The notes under the pieces are model-generated. The model saw only the letters and a list, made by a program, of their open reading frames with translations, was not told where the DNA came from and did not search any database. A stretch of 64,000 bases of DNA, taken from positions 1,624,001-1,688,000 of the forward strand of contig NZ_JACMTR010000002.1 of NCBI RefSeq assembly GCF_014267175.1. Reading direction: 5' to 3'. The stretch comes from Pseudonocardia sp. C8 (lineage in GTDB: Bacteria; Actinomycetota; Actinomycetes; Mycobacteriales; Pseudonocardiaceae). The first letter of the stretch is position 1; each line of letters opens with the position of its first letter. The position numbers were made by a program, and so were the translations under genes. Shown one piece after another: positions 1 through 8,847 of the stretch.

Positions 1-1482
1 GTCGGCCGCGAGCGCGTCCCAGAGCCGCAGCTCGGCGGCGCTACGGCCGTCGAAGAAGCGATCGCGGACGTCCACGCCGTCGGAGCGCTCCGGTGTCGCG
101 GTCAGGCCGAGCAGCTCCGCCGGCCGCAGGTGATCCAGCAGCCGGCGGTAGGTTGCGGCTTCGGCGTGGTGGAACTCGTCGATGACGACGACGTCGAAGT
201 GGTCGGCGGGGATGTTCTCCACGCCGTAGGCGGCGAGGGACTGCACGGACGCGAACACGTGGGTCCACCGTGTGGGCCGGGCACCGCCGACGTACTTCTC
301 CCCGAACGCACCATCGGCGAGCACCGCCCGGTACGTGCGCAGCGACTGGTCCAGGATCTCCCTGCGGTGGGCGACGAACAGCAACCTCGGATGCGCGGCG
401 CGCAGACGCTGGTAGTCGAGGGCGGCGACGACCGTCTTCCCGGTCCCGGTCGCCGCGATCACGAGGTTGCGGTGCCGGTCGTGAACCTCCCGCTCGGTGT
501 CGAGCGCCTCGAGGAGCTGCTCCTGGTGCGGGAACGGCCGGACCTCGAGCCCGATCAGAGGGGTGTCGGCCTGCCGGGACCTTCCGAGCGCGTCCGCGAG
601 CCGCTGCGAGTCCGCGGGGACGGCCGGGTCGTAGGAGACGAAGTCCGGTGCGTTCCAGTAGGTGTCGAACGTGGAGGTGAACTTGCGGATCAGGTCGGGC
701 GTCGCGACCGACGAGAGACGGACGTTCCATTCCAGGCCGTCGACCAGCGCGGAGCGGGAGAGGTTCGAGCTTCCGACGAAGGCGGTATCGAAGCCGGAGT
801 CGCGGCGGAACAGCCACGCCTTGGCGTGCAGGCGGGTCGTCGCACTCGCATAGTTGATCTTCACCTCGGCGCCGTGGCGCTGCACCAGCTCGTCGACCGC
901 GCGTTGATCGGTGGCGCCCATGTAGGTCGTGGTGATCACCCGGAACGGGACTCCGCGCTCCCGCAGCACGTCGAGCTCGCGCTCCAGCAGGCGGATGCCG
1001 TGCCACCGGATGAACGCGCACAGCAGATCGACGCGGTCGGCGCTGGCCAGCTCCGACCGCAGCGCGGAATGTAGCTTCGGTTCACCCGCCGCGTTCGTGA
1101 ACAGGGCCGCGTCCGACAAGGGAGTGAGCGGCCGGCGAACCTCGTGGACGCCGGGAAGGACCTCTCGGGTGAGCGCGATGAGCTGTTGCAGGTCCTCGTG
1201 AAGCTGCTCGTCGTGCTCCACGAGCCCCATCAGCTGGTTGACCAGCTCGACGCGCTGCGGGGCATCGCGCTCGGCGAGCGCGTGCTCGACGACTGCGGCC
1301 ACGTGCCGGGCCAGCACCCGCGGCTGGACGGCCGCGTCGATGTCGTCCCAGCGTGGAGTCAGGTCGGTGACCTCGGCGAGCGCAGCCTCGAGCCGGGTGG
1401 TGCGCAGGCGTTCGTGTGCCCCGGCGCGCAGTGGTTCGGACACGCTTCCCCGTCCGTCGTCGTTCACGATCGGGTGCAGCAT
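1..1482 (-). CDS. DEAD/DEAH-type helicase with N-terminal phospholipase-D-like domain (partial)
   Basis: The frame is open from an ATG at 1482 to the left window edge, so only the first 494 codons are present. The N-terminal ~120 residues are a helical leader. A PLD-like domain follows, with GSSNLSRSAL and an HxK-type RLHAKAWLF segment. The helicase core then begins, with Walker A ATGTGKT near nt 430-450 and a DEFHHAE Walker B box near nt 160-190, followed by the GLTATPERSDG motif. Proteins of this layout are superfamily 2 helicases often annotated with PLDc and DUF3427 domains; some sit in defence or DNA-repair loci. The C-terminal helicase lobe lies outside the window. Role here is unknown; domain identity is well supported. 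Confidence 0.85.
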   Translation of the reverse strand, partial: MLHPIVNDDGRGSVSEPLRAGAHERLRTTRLEAALAEVTDLTPRWDDIDAAVQPRVLARHVAAVVEHALAERDAPQRVELVNQLMGLVEHDEQLHEDLQQLIALTREVLPGVHEVRRPLTPLSDAALFTNAAGEPKLHSALRSELASADRVDLLCAFIRWHGIRLLERELDVLRERGVPFRVITTTYMGATDQRAVDELVQRHGAEVKINYASATTRLHAKAWLFRRDSGFDTAFVGSSNLSRSALVDGLEWNVRLSSVATPDLIRKFTSTFDTYWNAPDFVSYDPAVPADSQRLADALGRSRQADTPLIGLEVRPFPHQEQLLEALDTEREVHDRHRNLVIAATGTGKTVVAALDYQRLRAAHPRLLFVAHRREILDQSLRTYRAVLADGAFGEKYVGGARPTRWTHVFASVQSLAAYGVENIPADHFDVVVIDEFHHAEAATYRRLLDHLRPAELLGLTATPERSDGVDVRDRFFDGRSAAELRLWDALAAD

Positions 1483-1507
1483 GCCGTGCAGCTACGACAG
1501 GTCTCGC

Positions 1508-4072
1508 TCAGGGCGTTCCTTGCCGCCGGCGGCCCGTGAGTGGTTGGGAGGCCCCTGACCCGACGAACCACTCACGGGCGCGGAGCGCGAGCCGGCACGC
1601 CAGCCACGCACCCACCCCGACGACCAGGCAGGCCAGGACGACCACGGGCCCGGGCAGGTGCGCGTGCAGCGCGGCCAGCACCGCGTAGTGCGTCAGGTAG
1701 ATCGTCAGCGACGCCCCGGCCACCAGCGCGGTCAGCTTGGCGAGGGCGTGCGGGAGCAGCATCCGGTCGACACCCAGGATCAGGGCCACCCCGAGCACGA
1801 GCACGGCCGTGCGGGTCGGGTCGGAGAACCCGCCGGGCACGACGAAGGGGAGCAGGCCCAGCACCGCGAGCCGGCGGCCGGGGGTGTCGGCCCGCTGGGC
1901 CAGCCAGCCCAGGGTGAAGATCCAGAACACCTGCTGGGGGGCGAACGGACCGACCGTGAACCCGTTGACCGGCCCGGCCCACGGCCGCATCAGCAGCCCG
2001 GCGACCAGCGCGCCGGCGGCGAACCCGAACGGCACGCGGCGCTCGGCCCGGCGCACCGGGGGCAGCGCGAACACGGCCGCCAGCACGAGCAGGATCTGCA
2101 GCAGCGACTCGACGAACCAGTAGCCGGTGAGCTCCGGGTCCACCACGACGTTGGCGAGCAGCAGGTTGTGCAGCCCCACGTCGTCCTCGACCGCGGCCCG
2201 CCAGGACAGCCACAGCACGGTGGGCACCGCGATCCGCAGCGCGGTGCCGAGCAGCCGCCGCGACACCACCCCGGTGGCCGGGGTGAACCGGGCGAACGAC
2301 CAGCCCGCCAGCGCCAGCAGCAGGTGCGCCCCGCCCAGCACGGCCACCGGGCCGACGTGCGCCACCAGCACGAGCACGATGCCGACCGCGCGCAGCAGCA
2401 CCGGGGTCTCGACCGGTCGCACCTTGCGCCGCCGGCGGGCCGCGCCCTCCAGCTCGGCGACCGTGCGCCCGGGCCAGTCGGCGGGCGGGTCACCGAGGAT
2501 CTCGGTCAGCGCGGTCGACATCTGCACGTAGCGCAGCGAGTCGCCGCCCAGGTCGCGGAAGGTCGCGTCACCGGGGACGTCGGCGAGCCCGAACACGCGG
2601 GCGAACGCGGCCCGCACGGAGCCGTCGCCTTGGTCGCCGGTGTGCCCGGCGAGCCGCTGCACGGCCGGGCGGTCGACCTTGCCGGTGTCGGTGTACGGCA
2701 GCGCGTCGAGCGCGACCCCGTGCACGGCGTCGGGCGGCAGGCCGAGCCGGACCGCGGTGTCCGCGGCGACGGGGCCCGCGTCGGCGCCGACGACGCCGAG
2801 CAGCAGCCGGCTGTCGTCCCCGGTCGCCAGGGCGGTGACCCCGCGCGCGGCGAGGGTGCGTTCGACGTCGTCGAGGTCGATGCGCACCCCGAACAGCTTC
2901 ACGAACCGGCTGAGCCGGCCGGCGAGCTCGTAGAGCCCGTCCGGGCCCCGGCGGGCCAGGTCACCGGTGGCCAGCGCCTCGACCTCCCGGCCCCGGGCCA
3001 GGTCGGCGGGCTCCCGGGCGTACCCGAACATGACGTTCGGGCCCCGGTAGATCAGCTCGCCGAGGCCGGGTCCGGCGCCGTCGGCCGGGGCGAGCTCGAA
3101 GTCCCCGCCCGGGATCGGGACGCCGATCGCCTCCGGCCGGGACTCCGCCAGGTCCGGCGGCAGGTAGGCCATCCGCGCGGTCGCCTCGGTCTGGCCGTAC
3201 ATCACGAACAGCCGCCAGCCCTCGGCCCGGCCGCGCCGGGCCACCGTGCGGACCCGTTCCGGATCCAGCCGGCCGCCGGCCTGGGTGACGTAGCGCAGCG
3301 ACGGCAGCGGCGGCCAGCCGAGTGCGTCGAGCTGGTCGAACGTGTGCGGCACCCCGTGCAGGCTCGTCACCCCGTACGCGCGGGCGGTGTCCCAGAACGC
3401 GGGCTCGGTCACCGGCGTACCCGGCAGGACCAGCGCGGCCCCGCGCAGCAGGTTCGAGTGCAGCACCGACAGGCCGTAGCAGTAGTGCAGCGGCAGCATC
3501 GCCGGCGCCCGATCGGTCTCCCGGACGTCGAGGTAGTCGGCGATCGACTCGGCGTTGGCCTGCACGGCGCTCGCCGGCAGCCGGACCAGCTTGGGTGATC
3601 CGGTGGACCCGGAGGTGGTCAGCAGCAGTGCCAGCTCCGGGTGCAGCTCGTGCGCGCTCCCGGGACGGCGCGGGCTCAGGTCCCAGCCGGATCCCTGCGG
3701 TGCGGCCACCACGTCCGGGTCGTAGGCGGCGGTGAGCGCCGCGAGCCGGTCCGGGGCGGGGGAGCTGAGCAGCACCGGGTGCCCGCCGCGCACGGCTCCC
3801 AGGTAGGTCACCAGCGGGTCGACACCGGCTCCGGCGGCCACCAGCACCAGCCTGCGCTCCGGGCCGAGCCGGTCGGCGACGTCGTCGACCCGGTCGGCGA
3901 GCTCCCGGTAGTCCAGTGCGGTCCCGTCGGCGGCGAGCACCGCCGTCCGGTCACCGTGCGTACGGAGGTCGCGGACGAACCCGACCGTGTCGGTCCCCCG
4001 GACGGCCGTACCGGTACCGATCACGTCGTCAGGTCCGGACACCCTGACATTCGATAAGGGAAGGCTCACCAT
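1508..4072 (-). CDS. Adenylation-carrier-acyltransferase fusion protein (A-PCP-AT3)
   Basis: An 854-residue fusion. Residues ~30-475 form an AMP-binding enzyme with A3 core TSGSTGSPK (153-161), YGQTE (292-296), a GDLARR hinge and the catalytic lysine in TGKVD (K465). Residues ~485-545 are an acyl/peptidyl carrier with LGGDSL, phosphopantetheine serine 512. Residues ~558-840 are about ten hydrophobic segments opening with RAVGIVLVLVAH, the family-3 acyltransferase signature with H572. The logic resembles DltA-DltC-DltB: activate a carboxylic or amino acid, load it, pass it to a membrane acyltransferase. Start ATG 4072 lies 2 nt beyond the stop of the iron-transport ATPase, so it closes that operon. 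A substrate cannot be read from sequence. An iron-box-like site overlaps its start codon. Confidence 0.85.
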   Translation of the reverse strand: MVSLPLSNVRVSGPDDVIGTGTAVRGTDTVGFVRDLRTHGDRTAVLAADGTALDYRELADRVDDVADRLGPERRLVLVAAGAGVDPLVTYLGAVRGGHPVLLSSPAPDRLAALTAAYDPDVVAAPQGSGWDLSPRRPGSAHELHPELALLLTTSGSTGSPKLVRLPASAVQANAESIADYLDVRETDRAPAMLPLHYCYGLSVLHSNLLRGAALVLPGTPVTEPAFWDTARAYGVTSLHGVPHTFDQLDALGWPPLPSLRYVTQAGGRLDPERVRTVARRGRAEGWRLFVMYGQTEATARMAYLPPDLAESRPEAIGVPIPGGDFELAPADGAGPGLGELIYRGPNVMFGYAREPADLARGREVEALATGDLARRGPDGLYELAGRLSRFVKLFGVRIDLDDVERTLAARGVTALATGDDSRLLLGVVGADAGPVAADTAVRLGLPPDAVHGVALDALPYTDTGKVDRPAVQRLAGHTGDQGDGSVRAAFARVFGLADVPGDATFRDLGGDSLRYVQMSTALTEILGDPPADWPGRTVAELEGAARRRRKVRPVETPVLLRAVGIVLVLVAHVGPVAVLGGAHLLLALAGWSFARFTPATGVVSRRLLGTALRIAVPTVLWLSWRAAVEDDVGLHNLLLANVVVDPELTGYWFVESLLQILLVLAAVFALPPVRRAERRVPFGFAAGALVAGLLMRPWAGPVNGFTVGPFAPQQVFWIFTLGWLAQRADTPGRRLAVLGLLPFVVPGGFSDPTRTAVLVLGVALILGVDRMLLPHALAKLTALVAGASLTIYLTHYAVLAALHAHLPGPVVVLACLVVGVGAWLACRLALRAREWFVGSGASQPLTGRRRQGTP
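1533..1578. repeat. Palindromic hairpin element, copy 1
   Basis: Perfect 13-bp arms CCCGTGAGTGGTT (1533-1545) and AACCACTCACGGG (1566-1578) with a 20-nt loop. It lies inside the last codons of the adenylation-acyltransferase gene. A second element with the same GTGAGTGGT/ACCACTCAC core occurs at 29554-29615. It could act as a bidirectional terminator or a REP-like element. Confidence 0.7.
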
Positions 4073-4073
4073 G
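4055..4073. promoter_or_regulatory. Candidate DtxR/IdeR iron box overlapping a start codon
   Basis: TAAGGGAAGGCTCACCATG matches the IdeR consensus TTAGGTTAGGCTAACCTAA at 12 of 19 positions and shares the GATAAG...AGGCT.ACCAT pattern with the site at 7840. It covers the ATG of the gene starting at 4072, so it may be an internal operator of the operon or fortuitous. Confidence 0.45.
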
Positions 4074-4074
4074 G

Positions 4075-5139
4075 CTAGCCGCCGAACGAGCGACGGCGGG
4101 CCGCGACGGGTTCCGGCGCCTCCCGGGAGTCGTCGTGCGGGACCGGTGTCGGGGAGCGGCCCTCGGCGATCCGGGCCACGACGCGGTCGCCGACCCGCAG
4201 CGACGTGCTGTCCGGCAGCAGCGCGCGCAGCGTGCGGCCGGACCCCAGCCGGACCGCGTAGAGCGTGAACCCGCCCCGGAACTCCCGGTCCAGGACGACG
4301 GCGTCGCCGTCCGGGGCCGCCCGCAGCGTGACGTCGTGCGGACGCAGCATCACCAGGTCGCCGTCGGCCTCCGCGACCGCCCCGATCTCGCCGGCGTCGG
4401 CGGCGGGCAGGAAGTCGGCCTCCCCGAGGAAGGTGGCCACGAACCGGTTGCGCGGGGTGTGGAACACCTCCGGCGGCGTGCCGAGCTGCTCCACCCGCCC
4501 GGCACGCAGCACCGCCACCCGGTCCCCGACGGCCAGGGCCTCGGCCTGGTCGTGGGTGACCAGCACGGCCGTGGTCCCGGTGCGGCGCAGGACGGCGACG
4601 GTCTCCGCCCGGACCTGGTCGCGCAGCCCCCGGTCGAGGTGCGCGAACGGTTCGTCGAGCAGGAGCACCGCCGGCTCGGGCGCCAGCGCGCGGGCCAGCG
4701 CGACCCGCTGCTGCTCCCCGCCGGAGAGCTCGTGCGGGTAGCGCCCGGCCAGGCCGGCCAGGTTCACCAGCTCCAGGACCGTGCGGACCCGCTCCCGGCG
4801 TTCCGCGGCCGGGCGCCCGTCGAGCCCGAACGCGACGTTCCCGGCCACGTCCAGGTGCGGGAACAGGGCGTGGTCCTGGAAGACGACGCCGACCCGGCGG
4901 CGCTCCGGCGGCACCCAGGTGCCGGGGCCGGCGACGAGGCGGCCGGCGAGCCGGACCGTGCCGGCGTCCGGCCGGTCCAGCCCGGCGATCAGCCGCAGCG
5001 CGGTGGACTTGCCGCACCCCGACGGACCGACCACGGCCAGCAGCTCGCCGTCGCCGACCCGCAGGTCCAGCCGGCGTACCGCGTCGACCTTCCCGTAGCG
5101 GCGGCCCACGCCGTCGAGGGCCAGCACCTCGGCGGTCAC
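4075..5139 (-). CDS. Fe(3+)-type ABC transporter ATP-binding protein
   Basis: A 354-residue ATPase of the CUT/FbpC type. Walker A GPSGCGKST is at residues 38-46, the signature LSGGEQQR at 138-145 and Walker B LLLDEP at 159-164. A switch-histidine segment LVTHDQAEA follows, and a C-terminal TOBE-like beta domain (from ~240) fits the MalK/FbpC subgroup. It powers import by the permease encoded immediately upstream. GTG 5139 overlaps the permease stop codon (GTGA), which implies translational coupling. Ferric iron as substrate is inferred from the binding protein, the two-lobed permease and the iron boxes. Confidence 0.92.
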   Translation of the reverse strand: MTAEVLALDGVGRRYGKVDAVRRLDLRVGDGELLAVVGPSGCGKSTALRLIAGLDRPDAGTVRLAGRLVAGPGTWVPPERRRVGVVFQDHALFPHLDVAGNVAFGLDGRPAAERRERVRTVLELVNLAGLAGRYPHELSGGEQQRVALARALAPEPAVLLLDEPFAHLDRGLRDQVRAETVAVLRRTGTTAVLVTHDQAEALAVGDRVAVLRAGRVEQLGTPPEVFHTPRNRFVATFLGEADFLPAADAGEIGAVAEADGDLVMLRPHDVTLRAAPDGDAVVLDREFRGGFTLYAVRLGSGRTLRALLPDSTSLRVGDRVVARIAEGRSPTPVPHDDSREAPEPVAARRRSFGG

Positions 5140-6809
5140 GACGGCACCCGGGTGCGGGGCACCAGCAGCAGCACCGGCACGACCGCGACCAGCACGATCG
5201 TCAGGGCGGGCAGCGCGGCCGCCTGCCAGAAGTTCTCCGAGGCCAGCAGCCACACCCGCACGGCCAGCGTGTCGAACCCGGACGGGCGCAGCAGCAGCAC
5301 GATCGGGAGCTCCTTGAGCACGTCGGCGATCACCAGGACGAGCGCGACCCCGATCCCGGCCCGGACCTGCGGCAGGTGCACCCGGGTCAGCACCCGCCGG
5401 GGTGGTGCGCCGAGGCAGAGCGCCGACCGGGTGGTGGCGGGGCCGAGCCCGGCCAGGCTCGCGTCGATGCTCTGGTGGCTCAGGGCGAGGAACCGGACCA
5501 GGTAGGCGTAGAGGATCCCGGCGACCGAGCCGGTGGCGAGCAGCCCGGTGCCGCCGGGCACGCCGAGCGCCTCCAGCGCGTCGTCCAGGCCGGCGGTCAC
5601 CACCAGCACCCCGATCCCGAGGACGACACCGGGGACGGCGTAGCCGACCGTCGAAAGCGGGGCGGCGAACCGGACCAGCGGGCCGGGCGCCATCCGCCGC
5701 CCGTGCACCACGACCAGCGCCACCGCGGTGCAGCCTGCCGCGGTCAGCACGGCCAGCAGCAGGCCGTTGCCCAGGTGCTCGGCGAACCGGGCGGCCCCGC
5801 CGGAGCCGTGGCCCCCATCGGCGAGTGCCCAGCCGGCCAGCCGCAGCACCGGGAGCCCGAACGCGGCGGCCAGCACGACCGCGCACGCCGTGGTGGCTGC
5901 CGCGGCCCGCCGGCCGTGCAGCGCCACGGCCGGGAGCCCGCGCCCGGTGCCGCCGGCGCGGTCGAACCGGGCACGGCCGCGCAGCCGTCGTTCGGCGGCC
6001 AGGACCAGCAGCGCGAACACCAGCACCACGGTCGCCAGCCCGGCGGCCGCCTGCCGGTCGAAGGTCCCCTTCCACACCTGGTAGACGCCGACCGAGACGG
6101 TATGCAGGTCGAAGTACTGCACGGTGGCGAAGTCGGTGAGGGTCTCCATCAGCACCAGCGCGACCCCGGCCGCCAGCGCCGGGCGCGTCATCGGCGCGAC
6201 CACCCGCAGGCCCGCGCGGGTGTGCCCGGCGCCGAGCGCGCGGGCCGCCTCGTAGCCGGCCGGGGCCTGCTCGGCCAGCGCGGCGCGGGCGAGCAGGTAG
6301 ACGTAGGGGTACAGGCACAGCGTCAGGACGACGACGGCGCCGGCCAGCGAGCGGGGCTCCGGGAACCAGGCCTGCGGGCCGAGCAGCGACCGCCACGCGG
6401 TCTGCACCGGGCCGGTGTAGTCGACCACGGACAGGAACGCGAAACCCAGGACGTAGGCGGGCATCGCCAGCGGGAGCACCAGCAGCCAGGAGAACAGCGT
6501 CCGGCCCGGGAACCGGTGCGCCGCGACCAGCCAGGCCAGGCCGCCGCCCAGCAGCAGGGTCCCGGCGCCGACACCGACCATCAGGGCGAGCGTGGTCGCG
6601 ACCATCCGCAGCATCGCCCCTGTCCCGAGCGCCGACCACGCGTCCGGCACCCGCAACAGCCCCTCCGCGCCCACCCCGAGCACCGGCAGCAGGGCCAGCG
6701 CCGCGGCGGCCACGACCGCGAGCCGCCAGCTGCGCCGCTCACCGGTGCCGAGCAGCCGGGACCGGGCCGCGCCGGGCGCGGTGACGTCAGGGAGGGGTGG
6801 CGCGCTCAC
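5136..6809 (-). CDS. Fe(3+)-type ABC transporter permease, two fused permease domains
   Basis: A 557-residue integral membrane protein with about twelve hydrophobic segments in two homologous halves. The first half carries an EAA-loop-like segment around EAARALGAGHTRAGLRVVAPM, the second one around SIDASLAGLGPATTRSALCLG. This fused layout is typical of FbpB/SfuB ferric-iron permeases. GTG 6809 overlaps the stop of the upstream binding-protein gene by four bases, and its own stop overlaps the ATPase start. Molybdate or thiamine transport is less likely given the binding protein family and the iron-box context. Confidence 0.9.
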   Translation of the reverse strand: MSAPPLPDVTAPGAARSRLLGTGERRSWRLAVVAAAALALLPVLGVGAEGLLRVPDAWSALGTGAMLRMVATTLALMVGVGAGTLLLGGGLAWLVAAHRFPGRTLFSWLLVLPLAMPAYVLGFAFLSVVDYTGPVQTAWRSLLGPQAWFPEPRSLAGAVVVLTLCLYPYVYLLARAALAEQAPAGYEAARALGAGHTRAGLRVVAPMTRPALAAGVALVLMETLTDFATVQYFDLHTVSVGVYQVWKGTFDRQAAAGLATVVLVFALLVLAAERRLRGRARFDRAGGTGRGLPAVALHGRRAAAATTACAVVLAAAFGLPVLRLAGWALADGGHGSGGAARFAEHLGNGLLLAVLTAAGCTAVALVVVHGRRMAPGPLVRFAAPLSTVGYAVPGVVLGIGVLVVTAGLDDALEALGVPGGTGLLATGSVAGILYAYLVRFLALSHQSIDASLAGLGPATTRSALCLGAPPRRVLTRVHLPQVRAGIGVALVLVIADVLKELPIVLLLRPSGFDTLAVRVWLLASENFWQAAALPALTIVLVAVVPVLLLVPRTRVPS

Positions 6810-7816
6810 CGGTAGCCGGCTTCGGCCATCAGCCGGACGGCCTCGGCGTTACCGCCGCCGTAGTCCTCCGCGTCGACCGGCGCGTACCGGAACGCACCCC
6901 AGCGCGCGATGGCGGGCTCGGGCGGGACCGACGGGTTGGCCGGGAACTCGTGGTTGCCGTCGACGAACGGGCGCTGCCCGGTGGTGGCCAGCCACTCGAC
7001 GAACCGGCGGGCCAGCGGCGGGTTGTCCGAGTGCGCGACGATCCCGGCCCCGGAGATGTTCACGTGGACGCCGCGGCCCTGCTGGCCGGCCCAGTAGGGC
7101 GCGACCGGCAGGTCCGGGCGCTCGGCCAGCAGCCGGGCCAGGTAGTAGTGGTTGGTGACCCCGACGTCGCAGCCACCGGCCGCGACCTCCTCGAGGATCT
7201 GCACGTCGTTGTCCCGGATGCGCACGCCGTTGGCCACCCACCCGCGGACGACCTGCGCGGCCCGGTCCCGCCCCAGCTCACCGATCATGCTCGCGACCAG
7301 GGCCTGGGTGTAGGAGCTGTTCGCGGTCCGCATGCACACCCGGTCCCGCCACTTCGGGTCGGCGAGGGCCGCGTAGGTGTCGACCGGGTCGAGCTCGCCG
7401 GGCTGCACCCGCTGCGGGTTGTACATCACGGTGCGCACCCGCATGCTCAGCCCGTACCAGTGGCCGTCCGGGTCGCGCAGGCCGGCCGGGACGGCGCCGT
7501 CGAGCACCGGGGAGCCGGCCGGGGCGAGCAGACCCTCCCGCTCGGCCAGCCACAGGTTGCCCGCGTCGACGGTGAGGAACACGTCCGCCGGGGTGTCCTC
7601 GCCCTCGGCCTTGAGCCGTTCCCGCAGCTCGGCGTCGCTGCCGTTCAGGATCTCGACCGGGATCCCGGTCTCGTTCGTGAACTGGGTGAACGCGCGTTCC
7701 AGGTCGTAGTGCCGGCCGGAGTAGACCTGGACCGTGTCCGGGTCGGCCCCGCCGACGCCGCACCCCGCGACCAGCAACATCAGGGCGCCGACGGCGGCGA
7801 GCGCGGCTGTGCGCAT
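6806..7816 (-). CDS. Ferric-iron ABC transporter substrate-binding lipoprotein
   Basis: A 336-residue lipoprotein with a short positively charged start, a hydrophobic stretch and lipobox LVAGC (acylated C19). The mature part opens with DTVQVYSGRHYDLERAF and continues QFTNETGIPVEI, the fold start of FbpA/FutA-type ferric-binding proteins. Tyrosine-rich motifs near the C-terminus (GVTNHYYLARLL) fit tyrosinate iron ligation in this family. ATG 7816 has GGAG a few bases upstream. It is the first gene of the transporter operon, and an iron box lies 24 bp upstream of the start. Confidence 0.9.
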   Translation of the reverse strand: MRTAALAAVGALMLLVAGCGVGGADPDTVQVYSGRHYDLERAFTQFTNETGIPVEILNGSDAELRERLKAEGEDTPADVFLTVDAGNLWLAEREGLLAPAGSPVLDGAVPAGLRDPDGHWYGLSMRVRTVMYNPQRVQPGELDPVDTYAALADPKWRDRVCMRTANSSYTQALVASMIGELGRDRAAQVVRGWVANGVRIRDNDVQILEEVAAGGCDVGVTNHYYLARLLAERPDLPVAPYWAGQQGRGVHVNISGAGIVAHSDNPPLARRFVEWLATTGQRPFVDGNHEFPANPSVPPEPAIARWGAFRYAPVDAEDYGGGNAEAVRLMAEAGYR

Positions 7817-7839
7817 GGAGTCTCCTGCCCGACCCTGGG

Positions 7840-7858
7840 ATAAGTGAGGCTTACCATC
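7840..7858. promoter_or_regulatory. Candidate DtxR/IdeR iron box upstream of iron transporter
   Basis: ATAAGTGAGGCTTACCATC matches the 19-bp IdeR consensus at 12 positions around the AGGCT core and resembles the boxes at 4055 and 21763. It lies in the 129-bp gap upstream of the minus-strand operon starting at 7816, where a repressor would block transcription when iron is replete. Confidence 0.6.
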
Positions 7859-7945
7859 ACGAGGTGTGGTTTGCCTGTCAAGAGTGATCCACGCGGGTGG
7901 TAGAGGTGGGTCGCGGATCGGTTCGTCCGAGGGGCGGAGGGCGGC

Positions 7946-8800
7946 TCAGCCGGCTGCCGGTGACGCGGCTCGGCCCCGGGGCGCCGGGAACCGGGCGGCG
8001 ATGCCGGTCGGGCCGTCCGGCTGCTCGTCGCCGAAGACCTGCCCGACGACGTACAGCCGCGGGTCCGGGCCGTCGTCGAGCACGCAGGAGAAGGCTCCCC
8101 GGTCGAACGGGACCGTCGCGAGCACCTCGCCGCCCTCGCGGACCCGCACGCAGTGCGCGTGGCCGACGTCGGCGTACCACAGCGCCCCGTCGCGGTCGAG
8201 GCAGATGCCGTCCGGATGGTCGCCGGGCGTGGCCGCCCAGACCCGCCGGTCGGCGAGCCGCCCATCGGCGTCCACCGTGTACGCGGTCACCTGCTCGGCG
8301 TAGGACTCGGCCACCAGCAACGTGGACCCGTCCGGGGTGACGGCCATGCCGTTGGGGAACGCGAGACCGTCGGCGACCCGGGTGACGGAGCCGTCCGGGC
8401 GGACCAGCGCGATGATCCCCGGCGCGAACTCGCCGGCCGGGAAGTCGAACCCGATGTTGTTCACGTAGGCCCGGCCGTGCCCGTCGACGACGATCTCGTT
8501 CCACGGCGTCGTGGCCTCCCCGGACAGGTCGGCGTGCCGGGACAGCGCGCCGCCGGGCTCCCGGCGCAGCACCGCACGGTCCGTCGAGGAGACGAGCAGC
8601 AGGCGCCCGTCGGGCAGGAAGTCGATGCACAGCGGGAACGAGGCGACCTCGGCCTCGACCGCGCGCGTCCCGTCGGGGGCGAGCGACCACACCCGTCCCG
8701 CGCCCCAGTCGCTCACCCAGAGCCGGCCGTCGTGCCACCGCGGGGACTCCGCGAACACGAGGCCGTCCATGACGACGTCCCTCTGCTGTGTGCTGTCCAT
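7946..8800 (-). CDS. SMP-30/gluconolactonase-like beta-propeller protein
   Basis: About 284 residues of the SMP-30/LRE family: six-bladed propeller repeats with ESPRWHDGRLWVSDWGAG near the start, WNEIVVDGHGRAYVNN (metal-site Asn/Asp region), LAFPNGMAVTPDGSTLLVAES and DHPDGICLDRDGALWYADVG. These residues match the metal ligands (Glu, Asn, Asp) of lactonases of this family, usually acting on sugar or other lactones. ATG 8800 is chosen; ATG 8833 and ATG 8770 (better placed AGAGGGA) are alternatives. It follows the membrane protein gene on the same strand, but the iron operon after it has its own promoter region. Confidence 0.85.
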   Translation of the reverse strand: MDSTQQRDVVMDGLVFAESPRWHDGRLWVSDWGAGRVWSLAPDGTRAVEAEVASFPLCIDFLPDGRLLLVSSTDRAVLRREPGGALSRHADLSGEATTPWNEIVVDGHGRAYVNNIGFDFPAGEFAPGIIALVRPDGSVTRVADGLAFPNGMAVTPDGSTLLVAESYAEQVTAYTVDADGRLADRRVWAATPGDHPDGICLDRDGALWYADVGHAHCVRVREGGEVLATVPFDRGAFSCVLDDGPDPRLYVVGQVFGDEQPDGPTGIAARFPAPRGRAASPAAG

Positions 8801-8847
8801 GACGGTCAGACCCGGATCCGGGGCGGCACTCATCGGCCCCCGGTCGA

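Noticed and set aside
1658..3598. Long plus-strand frame opposite the adenylation-acyltransferase gene
   Set aside because: Composition is Arg/Gln/His/Pro-rich, as expected for the antisense of a GC3-rich gene, with no motif or ribosome site. The minus strand carries clear domains.
4073..5017. Extending the adenylation-acyltransferase gene upstream of 4072
   Set aside because: The upstream frame overlaps the ATPase gene, reads as low-complexity Arg/Ala/Pro sequence, and the ATG at 4072 is coupled to the ATPase stop.
5376..6815. Plus-strand frame opposite the permease
   Set aside because: It is the GC-rich antisense shadow of a membrane protein; no hydrophobic pattern or family motif.
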